From the IMG/VR virus record IMGVR_UViG_3300045242_000134, positions 1 to 55,581 of that record: a stretch of 55,581 nucleotides of DNA. The stretch is one strand, 5' to 3'. A program made the translations under genes and the position numbers. The DNA comes from a virus. Below the pieces are notes generated by a model, which saw only the letters and a list, made by a program, of their open reading frames with translations, had not been told where the DNA came from and ran no database searches. Below are positions 46,705-54,764 of the stretch, one piece after another. The stretch's first letter is position 1; each line of letters begins with the position of its first letter.

Positions 46705-47384
46705 GGTGATGGCCAATACGGTGGACTCGTGAGGCGGTCGCCCACAATAATGTTGTGCTGCGTTCCTTGATGAAATCCACCAGCCATGCTGTCACAGTTA
46801 TGAAGTGGCAGCACGCAATCCCAACCAACGATATAGGCAGGCAAGCCTTTTGAAATTGCGAATTGAGTTATGGAGTTTTCAGAATGCTCCCATGGATACC
46901 TCTGGCTGTTATCGGTCACTTTGAATGGATGTTCATTTAACAGTTTAGGATTACACCAGAAGCCCGTTGTGCGTACATGCGGCCACACGTTTACGCGAAT
47001 ATCGCCCTGATTTCCAGAACAACCGTAGAGTCCATCGCCGTAGCAATTGTAAGCGCCCATCATTCGGCGCAACCATCCTGGACGGCGGAAGTAGCTGCTG
47101 CCTCCAAAGAACACCATTAGGTCACACGGGATACGTAGAGCGGCAAACTGATAAGCGCCAATGTCCATGCCCACGTTGTCACGACTCAAGAACATCGCGC
47201 CACCAATACTTGAGAACTGTTCGATAGCTCTCGCGTCAGGCTTTCCGCCGTTGCTCACCACAATCATTTGGTGGTCTTTGTGTGGTGGATTGTTGCGGTA
47301 GCTGGTCACAAAGTGTTCGGCGTAATCCGCGTGCTGTGGTCCGAAGTTAGCGGTTGGATAGTTGTAACAACAAACAATCTTCAC
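46701..47384 (-). CDS. Glycosyltransferase-like protein, 227 aa
   Basis: GTG 47384 overlaps the upstream stop (GTGA). 'HQMIVVSNGGKPDARAIEQF', 'LSRDNVGMDIGAYQFAALRI' and 'FFGGSSYFRRPGWLRRMMGA' are typical of the NxGxDIGAY family that adds rhamnose or other sugars to surface glycans. It probably works with the next gene. Confidence 0.75.
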   Translation of the reverse strand: MKIVCCYNYPTANFGPQHADYAEHFVTSYRNNPPHKDHQMIVVSNGGKPDARAIEQFSSIGGAMFLSRDNVGMDIGAYQFAALRIPCDLMVFFGGSSYFRRPGWLRRMMGAYNCYGDGLYGCSGNQGDIRVNVWPHVRTTGFWCNPKLLNEHPFKVTDNSQRYPWEHSENSITQFAISKGLPAYIVGWDCVLPLHNCDSMAGGFHQGTQHNIIVGDRLTSPPYWPSP

Positions 47385-47482
47385 TCCTCACCATCCCACC
47401 AGTTGAGAAAACAAGCCAAGGCCAGCCACGCAATTAGCACGATCTGTTTGAACAGCCCACGTTCTTCGTATTCGTCGCTCAT
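47381..47482 (-). CDS. Single-span membrane micropeptide, 33 aa
   Basis: ATG 47482 opens 'MSDEYEERGLFKQIVLIAWL' with a hydrophobic helix 'IVLIAWLALACFLNWW'. It overlaps both neighbours by 4 bases, so it is probably translated. It may anchor cassette enzymes to the membrane. Confidence 0.6.
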   Translation of the reverse strand: MSDEYEERGLFKQIVLIAWLALACFLNWWDGEE

Positions 47483-47694
47483 CGTCTCACCCCAATCTTC
47501 GCAAGTATCTGCCTGCCAATTTGAGAGTTAATGTAAACCTCCTTGAGATTTTTCATCTTGCAAAATATCTGAGCGGAAGCGAACAAGTTGAATGAGGCTA
47601 TGTCTCCGTTTTCCCAATAGACTCGACCATCCAATGTAAACAGCAGATAGCGTTCAAATACCCGATCCCAAAGAATGATGACGGGAGTGATCAC
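47479..47694 (-). CDS. Small protein, 71 aa, in sugar cassette
   Basis: GTG 47694 overlaps the stop of the large glycosyltransferase. 'MITPVIILWDRVFERYLLFT' then 'LDGRVYWENGDIASFNLF'. Beta-rich start, basic C-terminal helix. No family. Confidence 0.55.
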   Translation of the reverse strand: MITPVIILWDRVFERYLLFTLDGRVYWENGDIASFNLFASAQIFCKMKNLKEVYINSQIGRQILAKIGVRR

Positions 47695-49049
47695 GCCAAC
47701 ATCTCCTCTGACAGTTTGTAATACGCTCCCGGTCGTTCAATTCTCGTGTTGGGATTTTTCGTCCACTCCTCGACCACCACTTTCTTGTGCAGTCCGTGGG
47801 CAATCGCCAGTGGTAGGCTTTGATTCATCACGCATAGCTTCGCACCTGCAATCACTCTCGCCAACTCCAAAGCGTCTTTAGTAGGTCGATAATCAAACTT
47901 GCATTGAGGGGCAAATCCGCAGAACGCTTCATATTCTTGAGGCGTGCCCACAAACGTCATTTGCCGGTGAAATTTCTCAATGAACCGCGTCCAGTTGAAG
48001 TCAAGATTCTGATAGCGGGCCGTTCGATTCACTATGATGGGCTTGTCTGGAATTACAACTGGTTCTGGTACGGCCAACCATGGGACAGATGGCATGGGCA
48101 ACGAGAAAGCGTCCATGTGCAGCTTTAGTATAGAATCGAAATCGCGTGCGGTTCGATTTCGCCACGGAATGCGAAATCGGTTCAGGTCGTGTGTCGTTGA
48201 TGCCGGATGCCCGTGCGTGTAACGACATTTCAAAATGTAAGGCTGCGCTTCGACCAACGGCGCGAGGTTATCCACCCAATCAGCTTCGCCGCCCATCCTG
48301 GCCCAACGGCTGTTGAGCGGATACGGATAACGATTGTGCGGCGTGAGAAACATCATACCGCCGCCAAGAGCCTTGACCGCTGCGAGGCTATAAATCAGAT
48401 CGCCAGCATCGCCAGAGTGAGTGAATATGTTGCAGACGCGATGTTCGGCGGGAAGTGGTGTGAGAAGGCTATGGAAACCAAATTGGTTGTGCCAGTGGCT
48501 ATTGGTTCCGCCCCATTCTTTTCCATTCCAAGAACGCCCCTCAAAAGCAAATCGTTTTGCAATTTCCGGTGGAGCAAATCTAAATCCAGCCTTCTCGATT
48601 TCATCGCGGTGCCGAACGCAGATGCACGAGTCCTCTGGGTGGAAGTCATCCCACGGTTGTTTTGAAATCCATTCCATCAGCTTTTTGCTTCGGAGCGAAA
48701 AACCACCGTTCCCTATGATGCCACTCGGATTAAACGGAGCGCCAATGTAATCATACTTCAAAAAATCATCAGCCCACGCCTGCCCGTTCAAAACAAAACC
48801 ATCGTATTGGCAAATTAGCGCGTGAGTGGTATCCACATACTTGTGCATTTCACGGATGCAGAATTTGGAGTAATCATCAAGACCCGAAATGAGCGGTAAA
48901 ACTTTGCTATGGAACCATCGACTATTCAAAAACTTCACGTCTCCAAAGTCACACTGGTCCATGGACTTCTTCATTGCCATTTCAGACCAATGGGCTTTAT
49001 CCGTGCAATCCGCGCACAACAAAGTGACTTGTGGAAGCTTGGGCTTCAC
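47691..49049 (-). CDS. Two-domain glycosyltransferase: DUF5672-like plus GT-B/GT9-like, 452 aa
   Basis: Residues about 1-190: 'THALICQYDGFVLNGQAWAD', 'KYDYIGAPFNPSGIIGNGGF' and 'SLRSKKLMEWISKQ' are the DUF5672 signature (CQYDGF, DYIGAPW, GNGGFSLRS). Residues about 200-452: 'NIFTHSGDAGDLIYSLAAVK', 'IIVNRTARYQNLDFNWTRFI', 'MTFVGTPQEYEAFCGF' and 'VIAGAKLCVMNQSLPLAIAH' look like a GT-B fold near family 9 (heptosyltransferase-like). The fusion suggests two successive glycosyl transfers or a donor-acceptor pair. Confidence 0.8.
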   Translation of the reverse strand: MKPKLPQVTLLCADCTDKAHWSEMAMKKSMDQCDFGDVKFLNSRWFHSKVLPLISGLDDYSKFCIREMHKYVDTTHALICQYDGFVLNGQAWADDFLKYDYIGAPFNPSGIIGNGGFSLRSKKLMEWISKQPWDDFHPEDSCICVRHRDEIEKAGFRFAPPEIAKRFAFEGRSWNGKEWGGTNSHWHNQFGFHSLLTPLPAEHRVCNIFTHSGDAGDLIYSLAAVKALGGGMMFLTPHNRYPYPLNSRWARMGGEADWVDNLAPLVEAQPYILKCRYTHGHPASTTHDLNRFRIPWRNRTARDFDSILKLHMDAFSLPMPSVPWLAVPEPVVIPDKPIIVNRTARYQNLDFNWTRFIEKFHRQMTFVGTPQEYEAFCGFAPQCKFDYRPTKDALELARVIAGAKLCVMNQSLPLAIAHGLHKKVVVEEWTKNPNTRIERPGAYYKLSEEMLA

Positions 49050-49429
49050 TTAATCGCCACCCCATGATACTCACCCATCACCTCACTAGACGTCCCCGTC
49101 CTAAACGCCGCGAGAATCTCACCAAGCCTTGGCAGCGTGGCGTTGATTGCACGATGATAACACGCAGCAGTTTTGTCAGCGCGTTCTTTGGCTTCTGCCG
49201 CTGACAACTCCACAGACTTAAGATTGTTTTCAAGGCGTGAACGTTGGCTTTCATCCTTGAGCGTCATTAACTCAAAACCAATTTCTTCGACTCTCGCAAA
49301 CTTGGTCTTCGCCACCTCCGCAAGCTGCTGCGACTTCTTGAGCTTCCGTTCAGCCATGCGCTTCGTGCGGTCGATGGCGGCGATTATCTCGTCCTCAGTT
49401 TTCCAAATCTTTGGGCGTCGGGAGTGCAT
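49046..49429 (-). CDS. Coiled-coil small protein, 127 aa
   Basis: 'TEDEIIAAIDRTKRMAERKL' and a Lys/Glu-rich coil to residue about 100. ATGA coupling to the glycosyltransferase and a 35-base overlap with the gene upstream. It could be a small-terminase-like or structural adaptor; no motif supports either. Confidence 0.55.
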   Translation of the reverse strand: MHSRRPKIWKTEDEIIAAIDRTKRMAERKLKKSQQLAEVAKTKFARVEEIGFELMTLKDESQRSRLENNLKSVELSAAEAKERADKTAACYHRAINATLPRLGEILAAFRTGTSSEVMGEYHGVAIK

Positions 49430-50114
49430 TTGATTCCTTTCTTATCCAGCAGGCGGCGTCCAACTGCGCCTTAATATCGTCACTCATGTGCTTGACGATG
49501 AACGCGAGCGGAAACCACTGCTTCAAAACAAGTGGGCACATGCAAGCTGAGCAAACATGGAGTTTGCCATCCTGACTCGTCTTTAATCCTCTCCCTTCCT
49601 TGGCCTCGATTTGCTTCCTGATTCGTTCAGCGGCAGGGATGGTGAAGAACCTGCTCAAATCACCCTTCTCATTCAACGGACACGCCACGCACACCGCAGC
49701 GCGTGATTCGGCCACCTCTTGCGAGACTGGAGATTCACCACTGTCCATGAAATCGTTGATTGTGGCGGCTCCGACACTAATTGCTTTTACCGCAGCAAGC
49801 ACTGGCGAGCTTCGTGTCGGAGCCTGATGAAAAGACGCGGGAACATCCGTACTCACGACGTAAATATCTCCACCCGGCATGGCCGCAACTCGTTCGGCAT
49901 TCTTGGCGTCCACTTCGTTCTGAATCGCCGTCATGTCGGTGCTCAGTTTGTATTTTGGATTGGACATGCGGTGTTTCTGCAACTCATTGCACAATAACTG
50001 AAAATCCCATTGTGACGATGGGCAGACCTTGAAATTCTCCCACCCTGTCAACGCCTGCCGATACAAGAAGCCATTCGGCGGCGACTGTGTTCTGCTTTTC
50101 AAACGATAAGGCAT
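49395..50114 (-). CDS. Conserved phage protein with cysteine clusters, 239 aa
   Basis: The N-terminal 'WDFQLLCNELQKHRMSNP' and C-terminal 'EVAESRAAVCVACPLNEKGD' and 'VCSACMCPLVLKQWFPLAFI' follow a pattern I know from environmental phages (RAAVC..CP.N...C..C.C.L..KV..PL..I). The two Cys groups probably bind one or two metals. It heads the minus-strand sugar cassette. Confidence 0.75.
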   Translation of the reverse strand: MPYRLKSRTQSPPNGFLYRQALTGWENFKVCPSSQWDFQLLCNELQKHRMSNPKYKLSTDMTAIQNEVDAKNAERVAAMPGGDIYVVSTDVPASFHQAPTRSSPVLAAVKAISVGAATINDFMDSGESPVSQEVAESRAAVCVACPLNEKGDLSRFFTIPAAERIRKQIEAKEGRGLKTSQDGKLHVCSACMCPLVLKQWFPLAFIVKHMSDDIKAQLDAACWIRKESNALPTPKDLEN

Positions 50115-50154
50115 GACGGTGGTTTACACCTGACTGAAAATAATTGCAAGAACA

Positions 50155-50185
50155 ATTTGACAACTTTGTGTAATTTGTGCTAAAG
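50155..50185 (+). promoter_or_regulatory. TTGACA promoter/operator, twin of 18307-18337
   Basis: TTGACA (50157-50162), 17-nt spacer, CTAAAG (50180-50185). The predicted start, near 50191-50193, adjoins ATG 50194. The first 17 bases are identical to 18307-18323. The complement contains TTGTCA, so the site may also face the minus cassette. Confidence 0.55.
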
Positions 50186-50193
50186 ATGCACCC

Positions 50194-50334
50194 ATGGCCA
50201 AAGCTAATAAACCAATTCGAATCGACATACCCGCCGAAATCCACAGGAAAATTAAAGTTCAAGCTGCTGCCACTGGAAAGACCATGCAGCAGATAATTGT
50301 GGAAATTCTGGCGGCGAGGGTGGAGCGAGAATGA
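50194..50334 (+). CDS. Ribbon-helix-helix-like small regulator, 46 aa
   Basis: 'NKPIRIDIPAEIHRKIKVQA' then 'GKTMQQIIVEILAARVE' has the Arc/CopG pattern (strand, then two helices with hydrophobic spacing). It lies directly behind a TTGACA promoter, like the related gene at 20779. It may autoregulate and could bind the shared 17-bp site. ATGA coupling to the next gene. Confidence 0.72.
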   Translation: MAKANKPIRIDIPAEIHRKIKVQAAATGKTMQQIIVEILAARVERE

Positions 50335-50537
50335 GCGACTCCACCTCCACAATCAGGTTGTGGTTTGTAAGCGACACCGACAAGGCTCGCCTCTATAGCC
50401 GTGTTCCTGCTGAGCGCAACCCGCAGCGTGAAGACATGCTTTGGATACCACTATCGGTCATTGAACACACGACGAAACGGCAGAATGAACACCACATCAC
50501 GCTTGCAAATTGGTTTGTTCAGGCAAGGGGATTATGA
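50331..50537 (+). CDS. Small protein, 68 aa, unknown
   Basis: It starts in an ATGA overlap. 'TIRLWFVSDTDKARLYSRVP' followed by 'DMLWIPLSVIEHTTKRQ' suggests a small alpha/beta fold. Coupled to the next gene. No family. Confidence 0.65.
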   Translation: MSDSTSTIRLWFVSDTDKARLYSRVPAERNPQREDMLWIPLSVIEHTTKRQNEHHITLANWFVQARGL

Positions 50538-50731
50538 AAACAAGTTACTTCACCTTTGGACAGGTTCACGTTCATTCAGTCAATGGCCGCACTTTCGACA
50601 AGGACACGATTGTGAAAATCACTGCCGCAGATCCGCGTAAGGTTATGGTGGCTCACTTTGGTGTAAGATGGTCCATGGAATATGACGAGCAACCCAATAT
50701 GCTTTTCTTTAAGGAGATGGTTGAATTATGA
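50534..50731 (+). CDS. Small protein, 65 aa, unknown
   Basis: ATG 50534 overlaps the previous stop. 'YFTFGQVHVHSVNGRTFDKD' looks beta-rich. A GGAGATG-type site near its end serves the next gene. No motif. Confidence 0.65.
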   Translation: MKTSYFTFGQVHVHSVNGRTFDKDTIVKITAADPRKVMVAHFGVRWSMEYDEQPNMLFFKEMVEL

Positions 50732-50907
50732 CAGACGAAGAAACAATACTAATTATCAAGGGCGCAATATCTGAACTGCCTCCTGAGTTGAAAAAGGCGA
50801 CTTTGGAACTTGCAGAATTTATTCGCATGAATGTCAAAAAGGCAGGTTCTCCAGTTGGACCTATGGCGCTGGCGCTTGTTGGCGCTGAAATGCAAAAGGA
50901 GACATGA
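50728..50907 (+). CDS. Small helical protein, 59 aa
   Basis: It starts in an ATGA overlap. Helix 'LPPELKKATLELAEFIRMN' then a short hydrophobic C-terminus. No motif. Confidence 0.6.
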   Translation: MTDEETILIIKGAISELPPELKKATLELAEFIRMNVKKAGSPVGPMALALVGAEMQKET

Positions 50908-51092
50908 AAATCAAATTCGAACCCCGTGACATTTGGATCGGACTTTATTGGACCAAGTGTCGCGCAACTACGCTCGACACGGATACCGAGACTTACACGT
51001 TCTACGTCTGCGTCGTGCCGTGCTTTCCAATTATTTGGACCGTGACGCAAAACATCCCCGCTTCCCAACGCAGCAAAAACTGGATGATATGA
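50904..51092 (+). CDS. Small protein, 62 aa, unknown
   Basis: 'KIKFEPRDIWIGLYWTKC' and 'TYTFYVCVVPCFPIIWTV' give a beta-hairpin-like small protein seen in phages as an uncharacterised family ('DIWIGLYW......YVC.VP.FPI'). It is coupled on both sides. Confidence 0.65.
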   Translation: MKIKFEPRDIWIGLYWTKCRATTLDTDTETYTFYVCVVPCFPIIWTVTQNIPASQRSKNWMI

Positions 51093-51535
51093 AACAGACC
51101 TACACCTGCCCCGAATGCCAAGACGATATTGAATGCGACGAGAACGCGAAGGCTTGCACCTGCCCATCGTGCAAAACCGAGTATCGAATTGACCACGATG
51201 CGGAACAAATCGAGGGCGTTTGGAAGGATCGCACGACACTTACGCCAGTGAATAAATGCACAGAATGCGGCACTGAAATACCGAACGACATTTGGAAAGA
51301 CCCAATGGTTCGCGAAGCACTTAAAGATGGACGCAGTGCCGACGGTATTATGGTTATCGCCTGCCCGAAATGTAACCGATATGGTTACTACAACGAAGGG
51401 TCACATTTTTCCTGCCGGTTTTGTAACGAAACTTTTCACATTACCGATTCGGATGAATTTGAACCAGTTACTTTGGCTGACACAATTACTGAAACAACTG
51501 AAGGCTACCACAACGAGACTATGCCGCATAATTAA
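51089..51535 (+). CDS. Multi-zinc-ribbon protein, 148 aa
   Basis: ATG 51089 overlaps the previous stop. Three CxxC pairs are seen: CPECQDDIEC...CPSC (residues about 7-30), CTECGTEIP (about 56) and CPKCNRYGYY...CRFCNETF (about 90-112). Probably binds nucleic acid or bridges proteins. Its end overlaps the terminase end by 17 bases, with no terminator between these converging genes. Confidence 0.75.
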   Translation: MKQTYTCPECQDDIECDENAKACTCPSCKTEYRIDHDAEQIEGVWKDRTTLTPVNKCTECGTEIPNDIWKDPMVREALKDGRSADGIMVIACPKCNRYGYYNEGSHFSCRFCNETFHITDSDEFEPVTLADTITETTEGYHNETMPHN

Positions 51536-53312
51536 GTTCGTGCGATTCCCTCAACTTCCTCGACTTCGAAATCAGGTCAGTAATCCATTCGTGGTTTGAA
51601 CTGTCTTCTTCAAGGTTCACCATCTTCTTGATTTGGAAACCTCGGCGTCGTGCGCCTTCAAGAACTATCGCCGCCCAATCGTAAAGGTCTGGTGATTGGC
51701 CTGTGCGTTCCTTCATCTTCATCTTCGGCTCAATCTCAATCTTGTTACCAGCAACCTCACTCCACTCGCGCATACAACCGTCGTCAATCACCTCCTCGAT
51801 TAGCCCGCGCACTTGACCGGCGACAATCGCATAGCGCGTTGACCACCACAGTTCGGATACGAATTTCGAGTAGTGTTCTTTGCACGTCTTAAGTCGCCGC
51901 TGACCATTTCGGTCCATGATGTAATGGTCCATGGTCACGGGTCGATCACTTGGGCTTCCTCCAAATTCAACAGGGTTGATGTTCGCACTCCATATGCGGG
52001 CAAGTGATGGACCGAGACTGCCGCGCCCAGTTGAATCGTAAAACATATTCTCTGGCGGGATGCCATTGCTTTGGCAAAAGTTTCTCACCCACTCTGCAAT
52101 CTGGTCTTCGGGAAGCTTCGGGATGTTCACCACGATTGGAACGATGACCGGCTTCCAGTATTTCAAAATCGTAGCACCTTGAACATCTCGACCAAACTCA
52201 CCGTAGCCACCCACGCAGCGATCACCGCCCGCGCCACCGTAAGCGGCGTCCAATCCGAATATCTTGACGCGTGGACTACCATCCCAAATCACATCTTCCA
52301 GCGCCTTGTTTTGCTTGCACAGTTGAAAGCTGATAACGCGCTTGGCATTAAGACCCGATTTGCGAACACCCAACGCTTGCGAATAATACTGGTGAGAATC
52401 TTTGCCGTAACCGGCGATGACGCGCTCGATTGAATCCTGGTTGAGCATTCCACTGAATTTGTCCTTCGTCTCTTTGTCGAAGTTCGGGCTATCAGGACCG
52501 TAGAGACAAATCGTGCGACTATTGAGGAACCGGCGATTCTTCCAAACCGTTGTCTTGGTTGGCTCAGGCATTGATTCCCAACCGCACTCAGGTTCAGCGA
52601 GTTTATCCAGCGGATCGTTCTGGCCAATTGGGTTGCCGTCAAAGATGCCCTTGTAATCACCGCTGTTCATGTTGCCGATAGACTCAAGCATACCCGGCCC
52701 CATGAACTGCATTTCATTTCCCAAATGGCGACGACGCTTTTGTTTGATGCCCACGTAGGGTGCAATCGACTGAAACTCGCCAGTAGAAGTTTTGCACGCA
52801 ACACAGATGAGTCCTTTGCGCATATCGCGCACATCGCTCTCGTCTTCCAAGTCATCGGTCGAAATCGCTTTCTTGCTGTCGAGGACGTTGCCAGATAGCC
52901 ATGGATGTTTTAACCGAGCAGAACGAAACAGCATCTTAATGTCACCCCACACGCGAGTTTCGATGGCCACCAAAGTCGTTGAAGAAATCAGGATGAGTGT
53001 TGTTTCTGGGAACGCCCAATAATCGACCAATGCGAATTTGGAAATTGTGCGCGTCTTGCCACAGTCCTTTGGTCCGGTAACAACCGTGATGGTGTTGTTG
53101 ATTATTTCGGAGAGTATAAGGTCCGTCCATCGGTTTAAATACTCATCGGGCCAAAGGAGTTTAGTTGCTTCTCGGTAGTGGTGAAATAGCCCAAGCCCAA
53201 CCTCTTTTCCCCCGCTGATGTATTTGCCTCCCTGCTGAATTATGTGAAATTCTATTTTAAGCGCGTCTGCGTCATCAGGCCATTCAGCGTTATATCGCTC
53301 AAACATCTGCAT
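51519..53312 (-). CDS. terL: Terminase large subunit, 597 aa
   Basis: ATG 53312 (AGGT at 7-nt spacing) is preferred; a longer frame would run into the divergent gene. The ATPase has 'VVTGPKDCGKTRTISKF' (Walker A variant GPxxCGKT, residues about 77-93) and 'TTLILISSTT' (strand before Walker B). The nuclease has 'KIFGLDAAYGGAGGDRC' (first Asp), 'NMFYDSTGRGSLG' (second) and 'SPDLYDWAAIVLEGARRR' (third). It cuts and pumps DNA through the portal. No small subunit was recognised with confidence. Confidence 0.9.
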   Translation of the reverse strand: MQMFERYNAEWPDDADALKIEFHIIQQGGKYISGGKEVGLGLFHHYREATKLLWPDEYLNRWTDLILSEIINNTITVVTGPKDCGKTRTISKFALVDYWAFPETTLILISSTTLVAIETRVWGDIKMLFRSARLKHPWLSGNVLDSKKAISTDDLEDESDVRDMRKGLICVACKTSTGEFQSIAPYVGIKQKRRRHLGNEMQFMGPGMLESIGNMNSGDYKGIFDGNPIGQNDPLDKLAEPECGWESMPEPTKTTVWKNRRFLNSRTICLYGPDSPNFDKETKDKFSGMLNQDSIERVIAGYGKDSHQYYSQALGVRKSGLNAKRVISFQLCKQNKALEDVIWDGSPRVKIFGLDAAYGGAGGDRCVGGYGEFGRDVQGATILKYWKPVIVPIVVNIPKLPEDQIAEWVRNFCQSNGIPPENMFYDSTGRGSLGPSLARIWSANINPVEFGGSPSDRPVTMDHYIMDRNGQRRLKTCKEHYSKFVSELWWSTRYAIVAGQVRGLIEEVIDDGCMREWSEVAGNKIEIEPKMKMKERTGQSPDLYDWAAIVLEGARRRGFQIKKMVNLEEDSSNHEWITDLISKSRKLRESHELNYAA

Positions 53313-53347
53313 TGACTTTACCTGTTGACCGATTAAGAGTCGAGAAT

Positions 53348-54220
53348 ATGAGTCCTGCTGATTGCTGCTCTCCCTGTGATAGTCAAGTTGCACCAGTCAA
53401 CATTGTGGGGTCACAGGGGCCAGCGGGAGCGGCGGGAACCAATGGCACGAATGGAGTCAGCGCGTTTACCACAACCACTGCACAGTTTACCTCTCCGGCA
53501 GATCTTACAACAGCCTTCACTGTCTCAGTCGCCAACTCAACGTGGTGTGTTGTTGGCCAAGACCTCATAATTGGGCAAGGTCCAGGTGTGGCACTCGCAA
53601 ATCCCGGCCCGTGCGCGGTCGTCATTACAGCCATTCCTTCACCGAATGCAATTACGGTAAAGAATCTCCGCGTGGTTGATGAGAACGTTACGGTAAGTGC
53701 TGGAGCGTTGGTGTCAGTCAGCGGATTCCTACCAGCGGTGCCGGTGTTGATTTCGCAGGGTGGAACTTCGTCAACTACAAAGGCAGCGGCACAGACTGCG
53801 TTGGGGTTGGGGCAGAATTCAATCATCTCAAGCGGCGCGGCGCTGGCGCAGGCAATTACAGCAGCAAGCCTTCAAGTAGGAGCGATTGACGTGACTCTGC
53901 CTGCTTTGGGTTCTTATGAACTGCGAGGACAAGTTGGGATTGATTTCAACGGAGTCACCTTTGCGGCCAGTCGAACAATCACTGTTAAGATTCGCAATAT
54001 CACTCAAGCCAGCGATCTTGTGAGTGGTGTTTTGCACACGCAGGCGGTTACAACCCTTAGTTTCCCAACTCACTTTCTCCAACTCCCCCCACTTCGATAT
54101 GATACGGCTGGAGTGAATGATCACCTCCAGCTATTTTGCACCATTGACGTGATAAATTCAGCAGGCACGTTGAGTTTGGATTCTGGATCCTTGGAAGCAA
54201 TACCGCTTAGACAGAGTTAG
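53348..54220 (+). CDS. Virion fibre/decoration protein with collagen-like stretch, 290 aa
   Basis: ATG 53348 gives 'MSPADCCSPCDSQVAPVNIV', then a short collagen repeat (GPAGAAGTNGTNG, residues about 22-34), a beta-rich middle and a C-terminal domain of about 130 aa that looks like a receptor-binding or trimer head. The CCSPC start recalls the cysteine anchors of the decoration proteins at 29986-32158. It leads the plus-strand virion operon that continues across the circle junction. TTGACT lies 36 nt upstream. Confidence 0.72.
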   Translation: MSPADCCSPCDSQVAPVNIVGSQGPAGAAGTNGTNGVSAFTTTTAQFTSPADLTTAFTVSVANSTWCVVGQDLIIGQGPGVALANPGPCAVVITAIPSPNAITVKNLRVVDENVTVSAGALVSVSGFLPAVPVLISQGGTSSTTKAAAQTALGLGQNSIISSGAALAQAITAASLQVGAIDVTLPALGSYELRGQVGIDFNGVTFAASRTITVKIRNITQASDLVSGVLHTQAVTTLSFPTHFLQLPPLRYDTAGVNDHLQLFCTIDVINSAGTLSLDSGSLEAIPLRQS

Positions 54221-54656
54221 GTTTCTTTGGGCGTATCGGAGTTAGAAAAGTATCTTCGGGACTCCATCCTAACTTCAAACGATGGTTAGCTTGAAATCTT
54301 GTAATTCCGAAATGACGCGCTAAGTGAGCCATGGTTCCAGTGATTCCACGCACTGTTAATATCACATTTCTACGAGTGTTTGAGTGCTGCTCAATTAGTG
54401 TTGACCACTTACAATTGGAAGGCTCGTAGTTTCCATTATTGTCTTTCCGATCAAGAGTGCATCCCTCCGGTCGAAGCCCCATATCTGCTCGAAAGTTTTT
54501 GAAAATCAACCACCGTTCACAAACAGTAATCCCACGCCCTCCGTAATTGGGATAGTTTTCATGCTTCTCCCAAAAGCACCTATTCATCATTGATTTCCAA
54601 GAATTATATTCTGGAGTTGTTTTAGGCTTGGTTGTAGGAGAGACTGAATCAGACAT
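54207..54656 (-). CDS. HNH-like homing-type protein, second copy, 149 aa
   Basis: 'EYNSWKSMMNRCFWEKHENY', 'NYGGRGITVCERWLIFKNF', 'DMGLRPEGCTLDRKDNNGNY' and 'PSNCKWSTLIEQHSNTRR' match the gene at 29513 throughout. The C-terminal helix-turn-helix ('MAHLARHFGITRFQANHRL') also matches. It is antisense to the virion genes and overlaps the fibre gene stop by 14 bases. The shared 40-nt motif lies 25 nt before its ATG. Confidence 0.82.
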   Translation of the reverse strand: MSDSVSPTTKPKTTPEYNSWKSMMNRCFWEKHENYPNYGGRGITVCERWLIFKNFRADMGLRPEGCTLDRKDNNGNYEPSNCKWSTLIEQHSNTRRNVILTVRGITGTMAHLARHFGITRFQANHRLKLGWSPEDTFLTPIRPKKPNSV

Positions 54657-54681
54657 GACATTATCCCTTTCGATTTCTAAT

Positions 54682-54720
54682 GTTGTGTTTAACGGCGGGC
54701 GACAGCAACAACTGGCGCTC
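54682..54720 (-). repeat. 39-nt motif shared with 29461-29500
   Basis: On the plus strand it begins GTTGTGTTTAACGG and ends GGCGCTC. It is in the same orientation relative to the downstream HNH-like gene as the copy at 29461-29500. See that entry for the match. Confidence 0.7.
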
Positions 54721-54764
54721 GCTGTGTCTTTTGTATCTCAATCAGAATTTGGAGGCAAGAGCTA

